Source: an uncultured Poribacteria bacterium
GTDB lineage: Bacteria; Poribacteria; WGA-4E; WGA-3G
Direction: 5' to 3'
Assembly: GCA_951813545.1 (NCBI GenBank)
Contig: OX638352.1
Coordinates: forward strand, 1,736,001-1,800,000
DNA length: 64,000 bases
The stretch's first letter is position 1. Every line of letters begins with the position of its first letter. A program made the position numbers and the translations under genes. The notes beneath the pieces were generated by a model. That model did not search any database. It saw only the letters and a list, made by a program, of their open reading frames with translations, and was not told the origin of the DNA. Positions 51,401-59,848 of this stretch are shown here, piece after piece.

Positions 51401-52572
51401 AAAATCGGCTTCGAGTGCAGAGACAACGTCCGGGACGCTTCGCACCTGAAGGTGAACTTCCACCTAACGCTGAAGGGGCAGCTCCTGCACCGCCACCAAG
51501 ACAGCAACAACCGCCACCACCAGAACCTCCGGGACGCCGCAGACGCGGGGCACGCCGAATCGCCAATGTGTACTTCCTCGATGCAGAACATGCATGGGCG
51601 GTTGGGAGTGGTGGCAGTATCTACCACACCGCGGATGGTGGAGAAACTTGGGAACGTCAACTCGGTGAACAGCAACGTAATGACTTCCGAGAGGTTCTCT
51701 TCTATGATGATAAAAACGGTTGGATAGCGGGGGACGGTGGTGTCCTATTGGAAACCCAAGACGGTGGGCAGACGTGGGAGACGCTCCCAAGTCTAACGCG
51801 TCAACGTCTCATCGGTGTCCACTTCACCAGCCTTGAACCCGAAAAATGGGGGTGGGCAATGCAACGCGACGGAACCGTCCTCTACACCACAGACGGCAGC
51901 ACTTGGACAGCCGGGGACACACCGGAACGTCCACCGTTCATGGAAGATGATCCTCCCGGCAATTTCTCACTGAATGACGTTGCCTTCGGCAAGTTCTCTG
52001 AAGGCTGGGCAGTGGGTCAATTCGGGGACATCATCCACAACAAAGACGGCGGTCCAACATGGACACCCCAGCGCACCACTGCGAACGACAGACTCACAAG
52101 TGTGGATATGAAATTTGCACCCCTCGGATGGGCAGTCGGGCAAAGCGGTGTCACCCAGCGGACCATCAACGGTGGTGAGTATTGGCGATTGCACGAAACG
52201 AAGTCTAATTACGATCTCAACGCGGTCTCATTTATTACCAAGCGGAAAGGATGGGCAGCCGGTGAGGCAGGCATCGTCCTACGGACAACCGATGGCGGTT
52301 TTATATGGGAACCTACATTGACAGGTGTTCCGAAGGAACTTTACGGCATCGTTGCAATCTCCGAAAAGGAGATCTATGCAGTCGGTGAAGAGGGAACAAT
52401 TGTTCGCTCAACGGATGGCGGCGAAACCTGGGAACAGGAACACACTGATATCGACAACACCCTCTATGTCATCACCCGTTCCAAAGACGGCAAAGCCTTG
52501 TGGGTTGTTGGACAGTGGGGTGTTGTCCTGCGCCGGAAAATAGAGACCCCTGTGCGAATGTCAATGCGATAG
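48448..52572 (+). CDS. Very large YCF48/BNR-repeat lipoprotein
   Basis: 1374 residues from the ATG at 48448, chosen because GGAGGAAAA lies upstream and a long signal with lipobox LFNGC (Cys about 37) follows; an open frame reaching back to 48220 would run through the promoter. About 28 YCF48-type repeats (GW.VG..G.I.HT.DGG..W) form three blocks: about 14, then 6, then an acidic and Pro/Gln-rich linker, then 8. YCF48/Hcf136 relatives act as protein assembly scaffolds; this size is far beyond the usual 300-400 residues. It is probably an exported, membrane-anchored scaffold. Transcription from a sigma-54 promoter is likely. Confidence 0.85.
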   Translation: MSLLRNLDFGLSRKSKNVVESLVIVLLLGILFLFNGCVKMEATRKADWETHFTDLHFVNHKQGWIVGEGALIIHTADGGKTWKQQEVDTTSPGFRMPDASLDFKAVYFTNTNYGWAVGDEGLVAATDDGGRHWTLQKSGTSAMLLDVFFANSKEGWIVGEDSDVLYTKNGGKEWKRYEYVSEFMLNGVWFVNNSMGWVVGTHDKIFHTKSGGESWREQSNRFAGERDRMINDNKKIFFISENEGWIVGSDGSIFHTATGGVNWERQDSRIPLINGHVRDTINSIHFTDENYGVAVADVGFITRTEDGGDNWQLMDSGTENNLTGIQFTTPQEAWAVGWYGTILHTADAGATWEMTSGVTANDLQNVQFTDANRAIAVGRRGTMAMSNDGGQTWNEIDTDIWDGIWNIYFATDKHGWAVGERGLIVHTNDGGMNWERQRGPSAFTLRSVHFVSREVGWIVGDLGSILHTIDGGNTWLPQTATGDFLSLMLKGVFFLDEKKGWAIGWPGVCLATEDGGLTWTQQTTGTFNELYAVYFTDENTGWIVGQFGEILHTKNGGEKWNFQRSRTQANLNKLYFADTQHGLIVGDDGVMLTTVNGGANWEMQESGTDNDLYGLALSPDGVVAVGKGGIAMRYSIEEAELPAKLPPVAEEPEIITAEAETPVEPVSYHWDIIRQATWRTNFSDTHFVDTQNGWAVGSGGAIAHTTDGGKTWLPQHSGVDEDLRQVEFSDEKHGRVLGAGTLLQTENGGETWQPILQATKQNLPRVSTMHFLNAQEGWLGARIGQTLHTTDGGKTWKVQKTGTTTANITDLHFINSQEGWAVTPQRRDGGFILHTVDGGDYWKIQSKTNQPGIAVHFADENRGWVVLGNGNSLLTEDGGETWRLQTTAQSTRGLQRITFRSHTNAWGLGGGGAYITEDQGLTWKPVPVATGDDNDNMFNMFAMRETDPEMPEEESELESEEVEKEEDKVEEGPALTYDETPEEIQNRLRVQRQRPGRFAPEGELPPNAEGAAPAPPPRQQQPPPPEPPGRRRRGARRIANVYFLDAEHAWAVGSGGSIYHTADGGETWERQLGEQQRNDFREVLFYDDKNGWIAGDGGVLLETQDGGQTWETLPSLTRQRLIGVHFTSLEPEKWGWAMQRDGTVLYTTDGSTWTAGDTPERPPFMEDDPPGNFSLNDVAFGKFSEGWAVGQFGDIIHNKDGGPTWTPQRTTANDRLTSVDMKFAPLGWAVGQSGVTQRTINGGEYWRLHETKSNYDLNAVSFITKRKGWAAGEAGIVLRTTDGGFIWEPTLTGVPKELYGIVAISEKEIYAVGEEGTIVRSTDGGETWEQEHTDIDNTLYVITRSKDGKALWVVGQWGVVLRRKIETPVRMSMR

Positions 52573-53005
52573 GTTGCTCGATTTGAAGGTATATGGGTGG
52601 GTCATTGTGCCTGCCCATGCCCGTATCGGATCAGAGAAACTTGATGAAATCGAAGTTATATTGAGTAAAACGTAAGGATGTAGTAAGATAGGAAAAGAAA
52701 GGGAGATAATTTGTGTCCTTTTCTTTTAGCTTCAGATCCCCATTTACTTTGAATTCTTAGTTCTTACTCGCTATGAGTTCATCAATAAAATCTGCTATAC
52801 TCTATGTACTAATGAGCAAAACGTAAACCGAAGATACAACCTACAGAATCAATAACAAACTACAGAATCAATAACGAAGAAACCTGGCGATTCCACCGGT
52901 TCCGTGAATCAGCACATATATCAACAGTGGTTCGGTTTTCTCGATGCGGCACCCACCACATAAGAAAAGATAAAAGCTCACGCGGACAAATTCATGGAGG
53001 TGCTC
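52573..53005. other. Intergenic region with a hairpin and a short tandem repeat
   Basis: 433 bp. TGGGTGGG (52594-52601) / CCTGCCCA (52610-52617) forms an 8-bp stem with two G:U pairs. A 16-bp unit CTACAGAATCAATAAC occurs at 52841-52856 and 52860-52875. No gene is recognised. Confidence 0.45.
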
Positions 53006-53581
53006 ATGTCTTCTATTGCAGCAAGAACTTATCTTACGCCTGAAGAATACCTTACGTTTGAACGCAAGGCGATTACGAAACATGAGTACCATAGCGGTGA
53101 GATAGTCGCAATGTCTGTAGCAAGCAACGCGCATAATCTTATCACTGGAGATATCTTTGCTGAGCTCCATGGTCAATTGAAAGGCGGAAAGTGCTTTGTC
53201 TACGCCAGCGATATGCGCGTGAAAACTGGTCCTACGACCTCCTATTTCTACCCCGATATTACCGTTGTCTGTGATAAACCCCGCTTTGAGGATCACACCT
53301 TCGACACACTTCTCAACCCGATTATCGTGATAGAGGTGCTTTCTCCGTCAACTGAAGCATATGATAAAGGTGAGAAATTCGCGCGCTATCAGCAGCTCGT
53401 ATCTCTGCAAGAATACGTCCTTGTTTCCCAAGATCATGTCAGGGTCCAACACTATCTGCGCGGGGAAACTCAGTGGCTGCAGACCGAATTTGGGGAACTT
53501 GATGATGTAATGCCTCTTAATTCAATTGAATGCACGCTGTGCTTACGGGACATCTACAGCCGCGTTGATTTGAGCGATTGA
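53006..53581 (+). CDS. Uma2 family protein (DUF820, PD-(D/E)XK-like)
   Basis: 191 residues from the ATG at 53006, which has GGAGG at 52996; an upstream ATG at 52994 overlaps that site. The Uma2/DUF820 pattern is clear: TPEEYLTFERK, HEYHSGEIVAM, YPDITVVCD, the core IVIEVLSPSTEAYDKGEKFARYQQL and LQEYVLVSQDHVRV. The fold is of the restriction-endonuclease type, but the physiological role of these very widespread proteins is unknown. It is the first of a three-gene run with the vWA and SNF2 genes. Confidence 0.9.
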   Translation: MSSIAARTYLTPEEYLTFERKAITKHEYHSGEIVAMSVASNAHNLITGDIFAELHGQLKGGKCFVYASDMRVKTGPTTSYFYPDITVVCDKPRFEDHTFDTLLNPIIVIEVLSPSTEAYDKGEKFARYQQLVSLQEYVLVSQDHVRVQHYLRGETQWLQTEFGELDDVMPLNSIECTLCLRDIYSRVDLSD

Positions 53582-53610
53582 AAAAATCCTATTTTAAAGA
53601 GAGACCGCAA

Positions 53611-54591
53611 ATGAAATCGAAATCTAGCAAAGCCCTACTTATTTCAGTCCTACTGCACGTCGGTGTTGGGGTGCTCGGACTTTTCTACTGGTTTGGTACA
53701 CACCCACAGCGAGATGCCGCCAGTATCAACGCTATGTTCATCACGGAAGAAAAACCGAAGGTCAGACGCATACCACGCCGGAAACGTGTACAAGCTACGC
53801 AGAAAAGGACCCGCGATGTCAGTCAACCGCGACTGAAAATCCTCACGAGCAATCAGCCTCCTAGCAGGCGTGGGGTCGTCTCCGCAGCGGAGCCTGCCCC
53901 TTTCCAACCCTTCGACACCAATGACTTGAGCGAATCCGTCGGACCGACTTCAACGTCCGTCGAACTTGACAATGTGCCACGTGTGCAAAAGGTCATTGAA
54001 CGCCCTTTCAAAAAACGACCAAAAAACAAAGAACGTCCTAAAAGCAGATTGGTGAGGTTCATTGAAGCACAAGAGGGACCACAACGTATCGTTTACTGCG
54101 TCGATCTGTCCACCAGCATGCAAAATCTTCCGCCGCGCAAACTCAAGCGGATTATAGATCTTATGCGGGATTCACTCACCTTCCTTGAACCGCACGATAG
54201 TTTCAATATCATGGCGTTTAGCGCGGAACTTGTCGTTTATCAAGGCGATTTTGCCCCTGTAACCGAGCAGACAGTTGCCGCATCGTCGAACTATCTCGCC
54301 GACATCCAGTCCCAAATTCATACCAAAGGGACCGACCACGATATGCTAACGGCGTTGACGGAGATCGCCAAGACCTCACCTACCATCGTTGTCCTCTTCA
54401 GCGATGGCATCCCTACCACGATTGAGGGACCGGATCTCACACGCGTTGGCGAACACGCTACGGGCAATGGACGCATCTTCGCTATGGGGACCGGAATGGC
54501 ACCCAATTTCCCCGGCGCAGTGATGTTAAAACGTCTCGCCACTGTCAGTGAGGGAGACTTGTGGCTCGTTGATAGAGCCAGAATTAGATAA
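53611..54591 (+). CDS. Membrane-anchored vWA-domain protein
   Basis: 326 residues from the ATG at 53611 (a TTG at 53578 would read into the preceding gene). One N-terminal TM helix (ALLISVLLHVGVGVLGLFYWFG) is followed by a Pro- and Arg-rich region, then a von Willebrand factor A domain from about 155: the MIDAS motif DLSTS (165-169) and LFSDGIPTT are intact, so it should bind a divalent metal. vWA proteins act in protein-complex assembly and secretion. It lies between Uma2 and the SNF2 helicase. Confidence 0.82.
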   Translation: MKSKSSKALLISVLLHVGVGVLGLFYWFGTHPQRDAASINAMFITEEKPKVRRIPRRKRVQATQKRTRDVSQPRLKILTSNQPPSRRGVVSAAEPAPFQPFDTNDLSESVGPTSTSVELDNVPRVQKVIERPFKKRPKNKERPKSRLVRFIEAQEGPQRIVYCVDLSTSMQNLPPRKLKRIIDLMRDSLTFLEPHDSFNIMAFSAELVVYQGDFAPVTEQTVAASSNYLADIQSQIHTKGTDHDMLTALTEIAKTSPTIVVLFSDGIPTTIEGPDLTRVGEHATGNGRIFAMGTGMAPNFPGAVMLKRLATVSEGDLWLVDRARIR

Positions 54592-54603
54592 GGGGAAAAC
54601 TGC

Positions 54604-56430
54604 ATGCAGCAAGCCAGCCTCACGCGTGCAGAAGAGATAGCCAAAGGTCTCTATCCACACCAAATAGAAGGGATTGCTTTTCTGCTCGGTCGTCGCCGCG
54701 CCCTCCTCGCTGATGATATGGGACTCGGTAAGACTCGACAATCCGTCCTCGCGATGGTTGAAGCAGAAGCCGAAGGTCCTTATCTCGTGATTTGCCCCGC
54801 CTCTGTCAAACGTAACTGGGCACGTGAAATCCAATTAGTTCTTCCAAACGTCGAGCCTGCCATCGTGGGACCTGCGCCACTTCCATCGACCGATTTCCAA
54901 GACTGGGTTATTGTCAACTATGAAATCCTCGGTAAAAACCTTGATAAACTACTTGAGTTTGACTGGAAAGGCGTTGTTTTTGATGAGGCGCATTATCTAA
55001 AAAATTATCAGAGCCAACGGAGTCGAAACGCCTCTAAATTAGTAAAGGCGATTCAGCATGAACCGATCGTCCATGCGTTAACCGGTACTCCAATGACAAG
55101 CCGTCCGCGCGACCTTTTTCCCTTGTTGCAAATTCTGGACCATCCTCTCGGAAAGAGTTTCTTCACCTTCGCCAAGCGTTATTGTGAGGCATATCAAGGA
55201 GATTTCGGATTGGTGGCAGACGGTGCGAGCAATATCGAGGAATTAACTGTGCAACTACACGGCGTTATGCTGCGCCGTACAAAAGATGAGGTGTTAGACC
55301 TTCCACCTAAGGTGCGAACATGGATGGACGTTGAACTGCACCCTTATGCCATCCAGCACTTTAATCGATTAGTACAAGAATTCATATCAAAATTTGACAC
55401 GCCAGAAGCTATTGATGGAATACCAGAATCCCTTGGTCTATCATCAGAACACCGCGAAGAACTAGACGATTCAATAGACACTACGGATTTAGGGAGTGGT
55501 ATGGGTAGGATAACCCAAGTGCGCCGAGCAATTGCCTTTGTCAAATGCCGTCACACCATTAAATTCGTGGAAAATGCTCTGGAACAAGGCGAAAAGGTAA
55601 TTATCTTCACATCCTTTCTGAATACGATGCAGCGTTTCCGAAAGCATTTCAAGGACCGAGCGGTTTATGTTTCCGGTGAAGTTCCTGTACACGAGAGGCA
55701 AGATAGAGTTGATCGCTTTCAAAACGACGACGATATCAAACTTTTCGTAGCCAATATGCACATAGCAGGAGTTGGTATAAATCTCACCGCAGCGCGACAG
55801 GTCGTTTTTAACGACTTAGATTGGGTGCCTGCTAACCACTGGCAGGCAGAAGATCGCGCTTATCGTATTGGGCAGACGGGGACTGTCAATGTCAGTTATA
55901 TGATTGCAAGTGGAACTGTTGACTCGTTCGTCAAGACAGTATTAGAAACAAAAGCAGCATTGATGGACTCCATCGTTGAAGGATCAATTTTGATACCGGG
56001 TGGAGAGGCTGCTCTCCAGCTGGATGTCCTCAGCGAACTCAAGCGGATGATGAATTCTTTGTCTGTCCAAACCGCTGAACTTGAAGAATCCAAACTCCAT
56101 GATGTGCTCCAAAAAGCGAGTGAGGTCTACCTTGAAGAGAACGCGTCACACCTCCGCGAAGCGACCCGTGCGCAGCTGCGTCCATACTCCGAGGAAGCCA
56201 TCCGCACCTTAGCCCAAGTTCTCGCGGGTCCTGAACGGACAGTTTATCATGTTGAGAGTTCATCGCAAAAGAGCAAATTTTATACACTGGAGGTTGTCGG
56301 GGTCGATGTAACATGCGATTGTCCGGGCTTCACGCACCGCGGTAGTTGCCGACACGTCCGTCCGTTGAAGTCCGCCCTCGCCTCAGAAAAACCGTTGCCG
56401 AAAGGATATAAAAAAGTCTCATCGGATTAG
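54604..56430 (+). CDS. SNF2-family helicase-like ATPase with C-terminal SWIM zinc finger
   Basis: 608 residues. Motif I DDMGLGKT (37-44), DEAH (127-130), LTGTPMTSRPRDLF, motif V GVGINLTAARQVVFNDLDWVP and QAEDRAYRIGQTG all follow the SNF2/SMARCAL1 pattern. The C-terminus carries a SWIM zinc finger, CDCPGFTHRGSCRHV (CxC...CxH), a DNA- or protein-binding module. It should translocate on double-stranded DNA. A 12-bp gap to the vWA gene suggests co-transcription. Related proteins in bacteria are implicated in DNA repair or defence, but no nuclease or methyltransferase partner is adjacent. Confidence 0.9.
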   Translation: MQQASLTRAEEIAKGLYPHQIEGIAFLLGRRRALLADDMGLGKTRQSVLAMVEAEAEGPYLVICPASVKRNWAREIQLVLPNVEPAIVGPAPLPSTDFQDWVIVNYEILGKNLDKLLEFDWKGVVFDEAHYLKNYQSQRSRNASKLVKAIQHEPIVHALTGTPMTSRPRDLFPLLQILDHPLGKSFFTFAKRYCEAYQGDFGLVADGASNIEELTVQLHGVMLRRTKDEVLDLPPKVRTWMDVELHPYAIQHFNRLVQEFISKFDTPEAIDGIPESLGLSSEHREELDDSIDTTDLGSGMGRITQVRRAIAFVKCRHTIKFVENALEQGEKVIIFTSFLNTMQRFRKHFKDRAVYVSGEVPVHERQDRVDRFQNDDDIKLFVANMHIAGVGINLTAARQVVFNDLDWVPANHWQAEDRAYRIGQTGTVNVSYMIASGTVDSFVKTVLETKAALMDSIVEGSILIPGGEAALQLDVLSELKRMMNSLSVQTAELEESKLHDVLQKASEVYLEENASHLREATRAQLRPYSEEAIRTLAQVLAGPERTVYHVESSSQKSKFYTLEVVGVDVTCDCPGFTHRGSCRHVRPLKSALASEKPLPKGYKKVSSD

Positions 56431-56470
56431 TTTGGATTGCTTGGTTTCGCTACGAACGATTCGCCAAACC

Positions 56471-56585
56471 TGCCCCATTTTGTGCAATTGAGTATAAGGT
56501 ATGCCCTGTTTCGGGCAGTGTTTTCTGAATATTTCTCGGAAAATCCGATGGATTGGATATTATTGAAATAGGCACGAAATTTGCT
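56471..56585 (+). promoter_or_regulatory. Sigma-54 promoter with twin upstream activator sites (copy B)
   Basis: The same 115-bp design as 48221-48335. Upstream sites TGCCCCATTTTGTGCA (56471-56486) and TGCCCTGTTTCGGGCA (56502-56517; a perfect TGCCC/GGGCA dyad) are 31 bp apart. The promoter GGCACGAAATTTGCT (56571-56585) matches the -24/-12 consensus closely (GG-N10-GC). Confidence 0.65.
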
Positions 56586-56598
56586 ATGTTTTCAAAGC

Positions 56599-56653
56599 AG
56601 GATCGCGAGCTGGTGCTCGCTCCTACAACAAGATGTCGGGATCGGAGATTCCC
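56599..56653. repeat. Two adjacent palindromes (CTACA family)
   Basis: First: AGGA-TC-GCGAGC (56599-56610), loop TGGT, GCTCGC-TCCT (56615-56624), followed by ACA. Second: GGGATC/GAT-T-CCC (56638-56653), followed by CTACA. Both share the nested plan of the elements at 21200 and 46001. Confidence 0.75.
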
Positions 56654-56665
56654 CTACAAGAGCAC

Positions 56666-56694
56666 TTGACATATTTTGGAAATCTTGTTAGCAT
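56666..56694 (+). promoter_or_regulatory. Possible sigma-70 promoter of the TPR gene
   Basis: TTGACA (56666-56671), 17-bp spacer, TAGCAT (56689-56694, four of six -10 bases). It lies downstream of the sigma-54 promoter, so the gene may have two start sites. Confidence 0.4.
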
Positions 56695-56727
56695 ACTTAG
56701 AATCAGTACTTATCAAGGAGAGAAAAG

Positions 56728-57966
56728 ATGAAGAAGTTCATAATCGCGGAGATTTGCGTTGTGGTCGCGCTCATTGTTGGTTTTTGGATAGGGCGCATCA
56801 CGGGTAGCGACACCAGTTACGAAAGCTATTACGACAATGCCGACAAAGCATGGGCGGAAGCACAGGCAATCGACAATCCACCGATCACACTTGATGAACC
56901 CGAGAAAAGCCGTTTACGCAAAGTCCGAGCTGCATACCGTAAAGTTTTCGACAAATATCCTGAGAGTCTATGGGCTGATGATTCTCTCTACCAACTCGCT
57001 TCACGTATTCCGCGCACCGATGAAGAGGCTTTCGCCCTCTTTCGTCGGCTCATTAACAATTACCCAGACAGTGAATGGGCAGATGATTCAATGTATGCCA
57101 TCGCCTTCGCCTCTTATCAGATCGCGGAGCAGCTAAAAAAAACCAATACGCTTGAATCCGTGGATGCCTATTATGACCGCGCACTTGCACTTTACCATCA
57201 ATTAGTTGCAACATATCCCGGCAGTCAATTGACGGACCAAGCGCAGTTTAACATAGCGATGTGCCACTATGGGAAAGATGAATTGAATCTTGCACTCGCA
57301 CAGTTTGATGCACTTAGAGAGCCATTCAGCGATAGTCCGCTGCTCTACCAGATTCTATACGTTACCGGCGAAATTTACCTCAAGAAGCAAGAGTATGAAA
57401 ACGCACGAGTGGAATTCACAAACGTCGTTGATTCGGGAGATCCAGACCTCTCACCATTAGCAAGTTTTGGCATCGCGCAGGCTTATTTCGCGGAGGGGAA
57501 ATTTCAGGAAGCGATTGATGAATACCAGAAAGTTATAGATCTCCATCCAGACACCAAAGTCGGGCAGGACGCTTACTTCTACATGGGATGGGCGTATGAA
57601 CGACTGGGCAAGTATGACGAAGCCATCGCTCGACTTGAGGCAGGTATTGATCTATACCCGCGCAACGAAAATGCCGCGAACTCGCAGGTTTACATCGGGC
57701 AAATTGCCTACGCCAATAGTGATATGGCGAGTGCCGTTGACGCGTACCAGAAGGTTGCGGACAATGCTACCTACGATTACGATACCCGACGGGCAGCACA
57801 ATATTCGGTTGGGAAAATCCATGAGGACAGCGGCGATACAGATCTCGCAGTAGGAGCATATCAGAAACTGATCGCAGAATTTCCAGAACCGCATAAAGAG
57901 GCGACCCATCAGTCAAATAATATTAACGAGAATTACATCCAAAACTTAAGAAGCAAAGGACTGTAA
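56728..57966 (+). CDS. Tetratricopeptide-repeat protein with signal anchor
   Basis: 412 residues. A TM/signal-anchor segment (FIIAEICVVVALIVGFWIG) is followed by TPR and TPR-like repeats such as QAYFAEGKFQEAIDEYQKVIDLHPD and YMGWAYERLGKYDEAIARLEAGIDLYP, similar to YbgF/BamD-type proteins. It is probably periplasmic and anchored in the inner membrane, with a role in complex assembly. It is preceded by a sigma-54 element shared with the YCF48 lipoprotein gene. Its 3' end overlaps the trans-sulfuration gene on the other strand by 21 bp. Confidence 0.87.
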   Translation: MKKFIIAEICVVVALIVGFWIGRITGSDTSYESYYDNADKAWAEAQAIDNPPITLDEPEKSRLRKVRAAYRKVFDKYPESLWADDSLYQLASRIPRTDEEAFALFRRLINNYPDSEWADDSMYAIAFASYQIAEQLKKTNTLESVDAYYDRALALYHQLVATYPGSQLTDQAQFNIAMCHYGKDELNLALAQFDALREPFSDSPLLYQILYVTGEIYLKKQEYENARVEFTNVVDSGDPDLSPLASFGIAQAYFAEGKFQEAIDEYQKVIDLHPDTKVGQDAYFYMGWAYERLGKYDEAIARLEAGIDLYPRNENAANSQVYIGQIAYANSDMASAVDAYQKVADNATYDYDTRRAAQYSVGKIHEDSGDTDLAVGAYQKLIAEFPEPHKEATHQSNNINENYIQNLRSKGL

Positions 57967-59151
57967 GGCTTGTTCAAGGTCAGCAATAATATCGTCGGCA
58001 TCCTCTAACCCGACAGAGATCCTGACTAAACCATCTGTAACGCCGATCTGTTGACGGATTTCTGCTGGAACATGTGAATGCGTTGTTGATGCTGGATGGC
58101 AGACCAGGGTCCGTACATCTCCTAAACTGACAGCGAGTGAGCAGAGTTGGAGGCGATCCACGAGGTGTTCACCCGCGGTCTGTCCGCCTTTCAGTTCCAG
58201 TGTTATCATACCGCCGAACGCTTCCATTTGGTGTTTAGCGAGTTTATGTTGTGGATGGCTCGACAAACCGGGGTAGCGAACCCACGCTACCGCAGGATGT
58301 GATTCAAGAAAGGCTGCAATGCGCGCTGCGTTTTCACAGTGTCGTGCGAACCGCAGGGGCAGCGTGGTGAGTCCGTGCAGCGTCAGCCATGCATTGAACG
58401 GACTGATGACAGCACCGAAATTGCGCAATGCCCCTTCTTTGGCGCGTGTAACGAATTCCTTCTGCCCAATAATCGCGCCAGCGATGACTGCACCGCTCCC
58501 GCTCAAATATTTCGTCATGCTATGGACAACGACATCAATACCGAGTGCAATCGGTTGCTGACTGCACGGGGTCGCGAACGTATTGTCAATAATCGAAGTT
58601 AATCCGTGTGCTTTTGCGATCTCGGCAGATGCACGCAAATCTATCAGTTTCAGGAGTGGATTCGTTGGGCTTTCAAAGTAGAGTACTTTTGTATCAGTTT
58701 TAATCGCGCGTTCAATTTGTGCAGTGTCCGTGGCATCAACGAATGTCGTCTCAATCCCGAATCGCGGAAGTTCCTCATTGAGGATTTGGAACGTCGCGGA
58801 ATAGAGGTTTTCCATCGCGACGACATGTCCACCATTAGCCAAAGCGGTGAGCAGGGCAGTGCTGACCGCCCCCATCCCCGACGCCGTCGCGAGTGCTGCC
58901 TCGCCCGCCTCAAGCACGGCAAGTTTCTTTTCTAATACCTCTTGTGTCGGATTACCCCAGCGGGTATAGATATAACCGCTTTCTTCGTCTCGGCACGCCT
59001 CCGCGCATTCAGCGGCTGTTGTGAAACGGAACGTACTGTTCTGATAGATAGGTGGTAGCAGCGGTACCCCACTTTTTTCAGTCGTGGATGTTCGTGCTTC
59101 GCCTGCATGAATGGCTTGGGTATTTTTACCCAAATTTCTCTGAGAGGTCAT
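57946..59151 (-). CDS. Trans-sulfuration PLP enzyme (O-succinylhomoserine sulfhydrylase / methionine gamma-lyase type)
   Basis: 401 residues, Cys/Met metabolism PLP family. PLP-binding Lys214 in HSMTKYLSGSG, Asp189 in DNTFATP, and the C-terminal SLGDVRTLVCHPASTTHS are intact. In methionine gamma-lyase a Cys follows the substrate-site Tyr (YGCT); here it is YSAT (residues 118-121), so a sulfhydrylase or cystathionine gamma-synthase-like role is more likely than a lyase. It would use a homoserine ester in methionine synthesis. No other met gene is nearby. Confidence 0.87.
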   Translation of the reverse strand: MTSQRNLGKNTQAIHAGEARTSTTEKSGVPLLPPIYQNSTFRFTTAAECAEACRDEESGYIYTRWGNPTQEVLEKKLAVLEAGEAALATASGMGAVSTALLTALANGGHVVAMENLYSATFQILNEELPRFGIETTFVDATDTAQIERAIKTDTKVLYFESPTNPLLKLIDLRASAEIAKAHGLTSIIDNTFATPCSQQPIALGIDVVVHSMTKYLSGSGAVIAGAIIGQKEFVTRAKEGALRNFGAVISPFNAWLTLHGLTTLPLRFARHCENAARIAAFLESHPAVAWVRYPGLSSHPQHKLAKHQMEAFGGMITLELKGGQTAGEHLVDRLQLCSLAVSLGDVRTLVCHPASTTHSHVPAEIRQQIGVTDGLVRISVGLEDADDIIADLEQALQSFAS

Positions 59152-59223
59152 ATTTTCTGAAAAACTCCTATAAATATTTCCTTGGAGCGTCTTTAATATT
59201 ACGGCGCGCCAAGATTGTGGTTC

Positions 59224-59799
59224 TTACTTCAAGTTCTCAACGGGGTACCCTTCCAATACTAACAACTGATGTTTCCGTTCTAAACCGCCACCGTAACCAC
59301 CTAATGCGCCATTGCTTCTAACAACACGATGACAAGGTCTGAGAATAGAGACTGGGTTTGCTCCAACCGCGCTCCCAACAGCCCGAACCGCCTTCGGTTT
59401 CCCTATCTGTTCCGCAATCCATTTGTAACTGCACACCTCTCCATAAGGAATTCGCTGGATGGCATCCCAGACCCTTTTCTGAAAGGATGTCCCCCAATCT
59501 GCTCGGATCGGAATCTCGGAAACGTCAAGTGGCTCACCCGCGAAATATCGGTCAAGCAGTTCTTGTGCACAACTTAGCACTGGGTACTGGACTTGAAGGT
59601 GTGGCGGTTCGTTGAACGGGAAATTATCCGTAAAAAAAAGATGTGAAATACTGGTTTGATTCGCAGCGACTATTCCGATACAGCCCATGGGAGACTTGTA
59701 AGGGATAGTCCGAGAAGCAAAATAATCGTGTGTGCTTTCGTGGGATTGCATGTCAATTGGAATTCCTCTAAGAAACAGTTTGGATGGATTCACCTTCAT
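59224..59799 (-). CDS. ogt: Methylated-DNA--protein-cysteine methyltransferase
   Basis: 191 residues; an alternative ATG at 59751 gives 175 residues. The alkyl-acceptor motif PCHR (Cys near residue 155) is within RPCHRVVRSNGALGGYGGG, with the preceding helix-turn-helix YGEVCSYKWIAEQIGKPKAVRAVG. The enzyme transfers an alkyl group from O6-alkylguanine to its own Cys. Length matches Ogt, not Ada. Confidence 0.93.
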   Translation of the reverse strand: MKVNPSKLFLRGIPIDMQSHESTHDYFASRTIPYKSPMGCIGIVAANQTSISHLFFTDNFPFNEPPHLQVQYPVLSCAQELLDRYFAGEPLDVSEIPIRADWGTSFQKRVWDAIQRIPYGEVCSYKWIAEQIGKPKAVRAVGSAVGANPVSILRPCHRVVRSNGALGGYGGGLERKHQLLVLEGYPVENLK

Positions 59800-59848
59800 T
59801 TTTTAATTTGACCTTCAATTTATTATACGGTATGCTATATCGCAAACC

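Larger units (their letters stand above)
56431..56727. other. Intergenic region with promoters and palindromes
   Basis: 297 bp containing the sigma-54 copy B element (56471-56585), two CTACA-family palindromes (56599-56624, 56638-56653) and a possible sigma-70 promoter (56666-56694). No gene. Confidence 0.5.
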
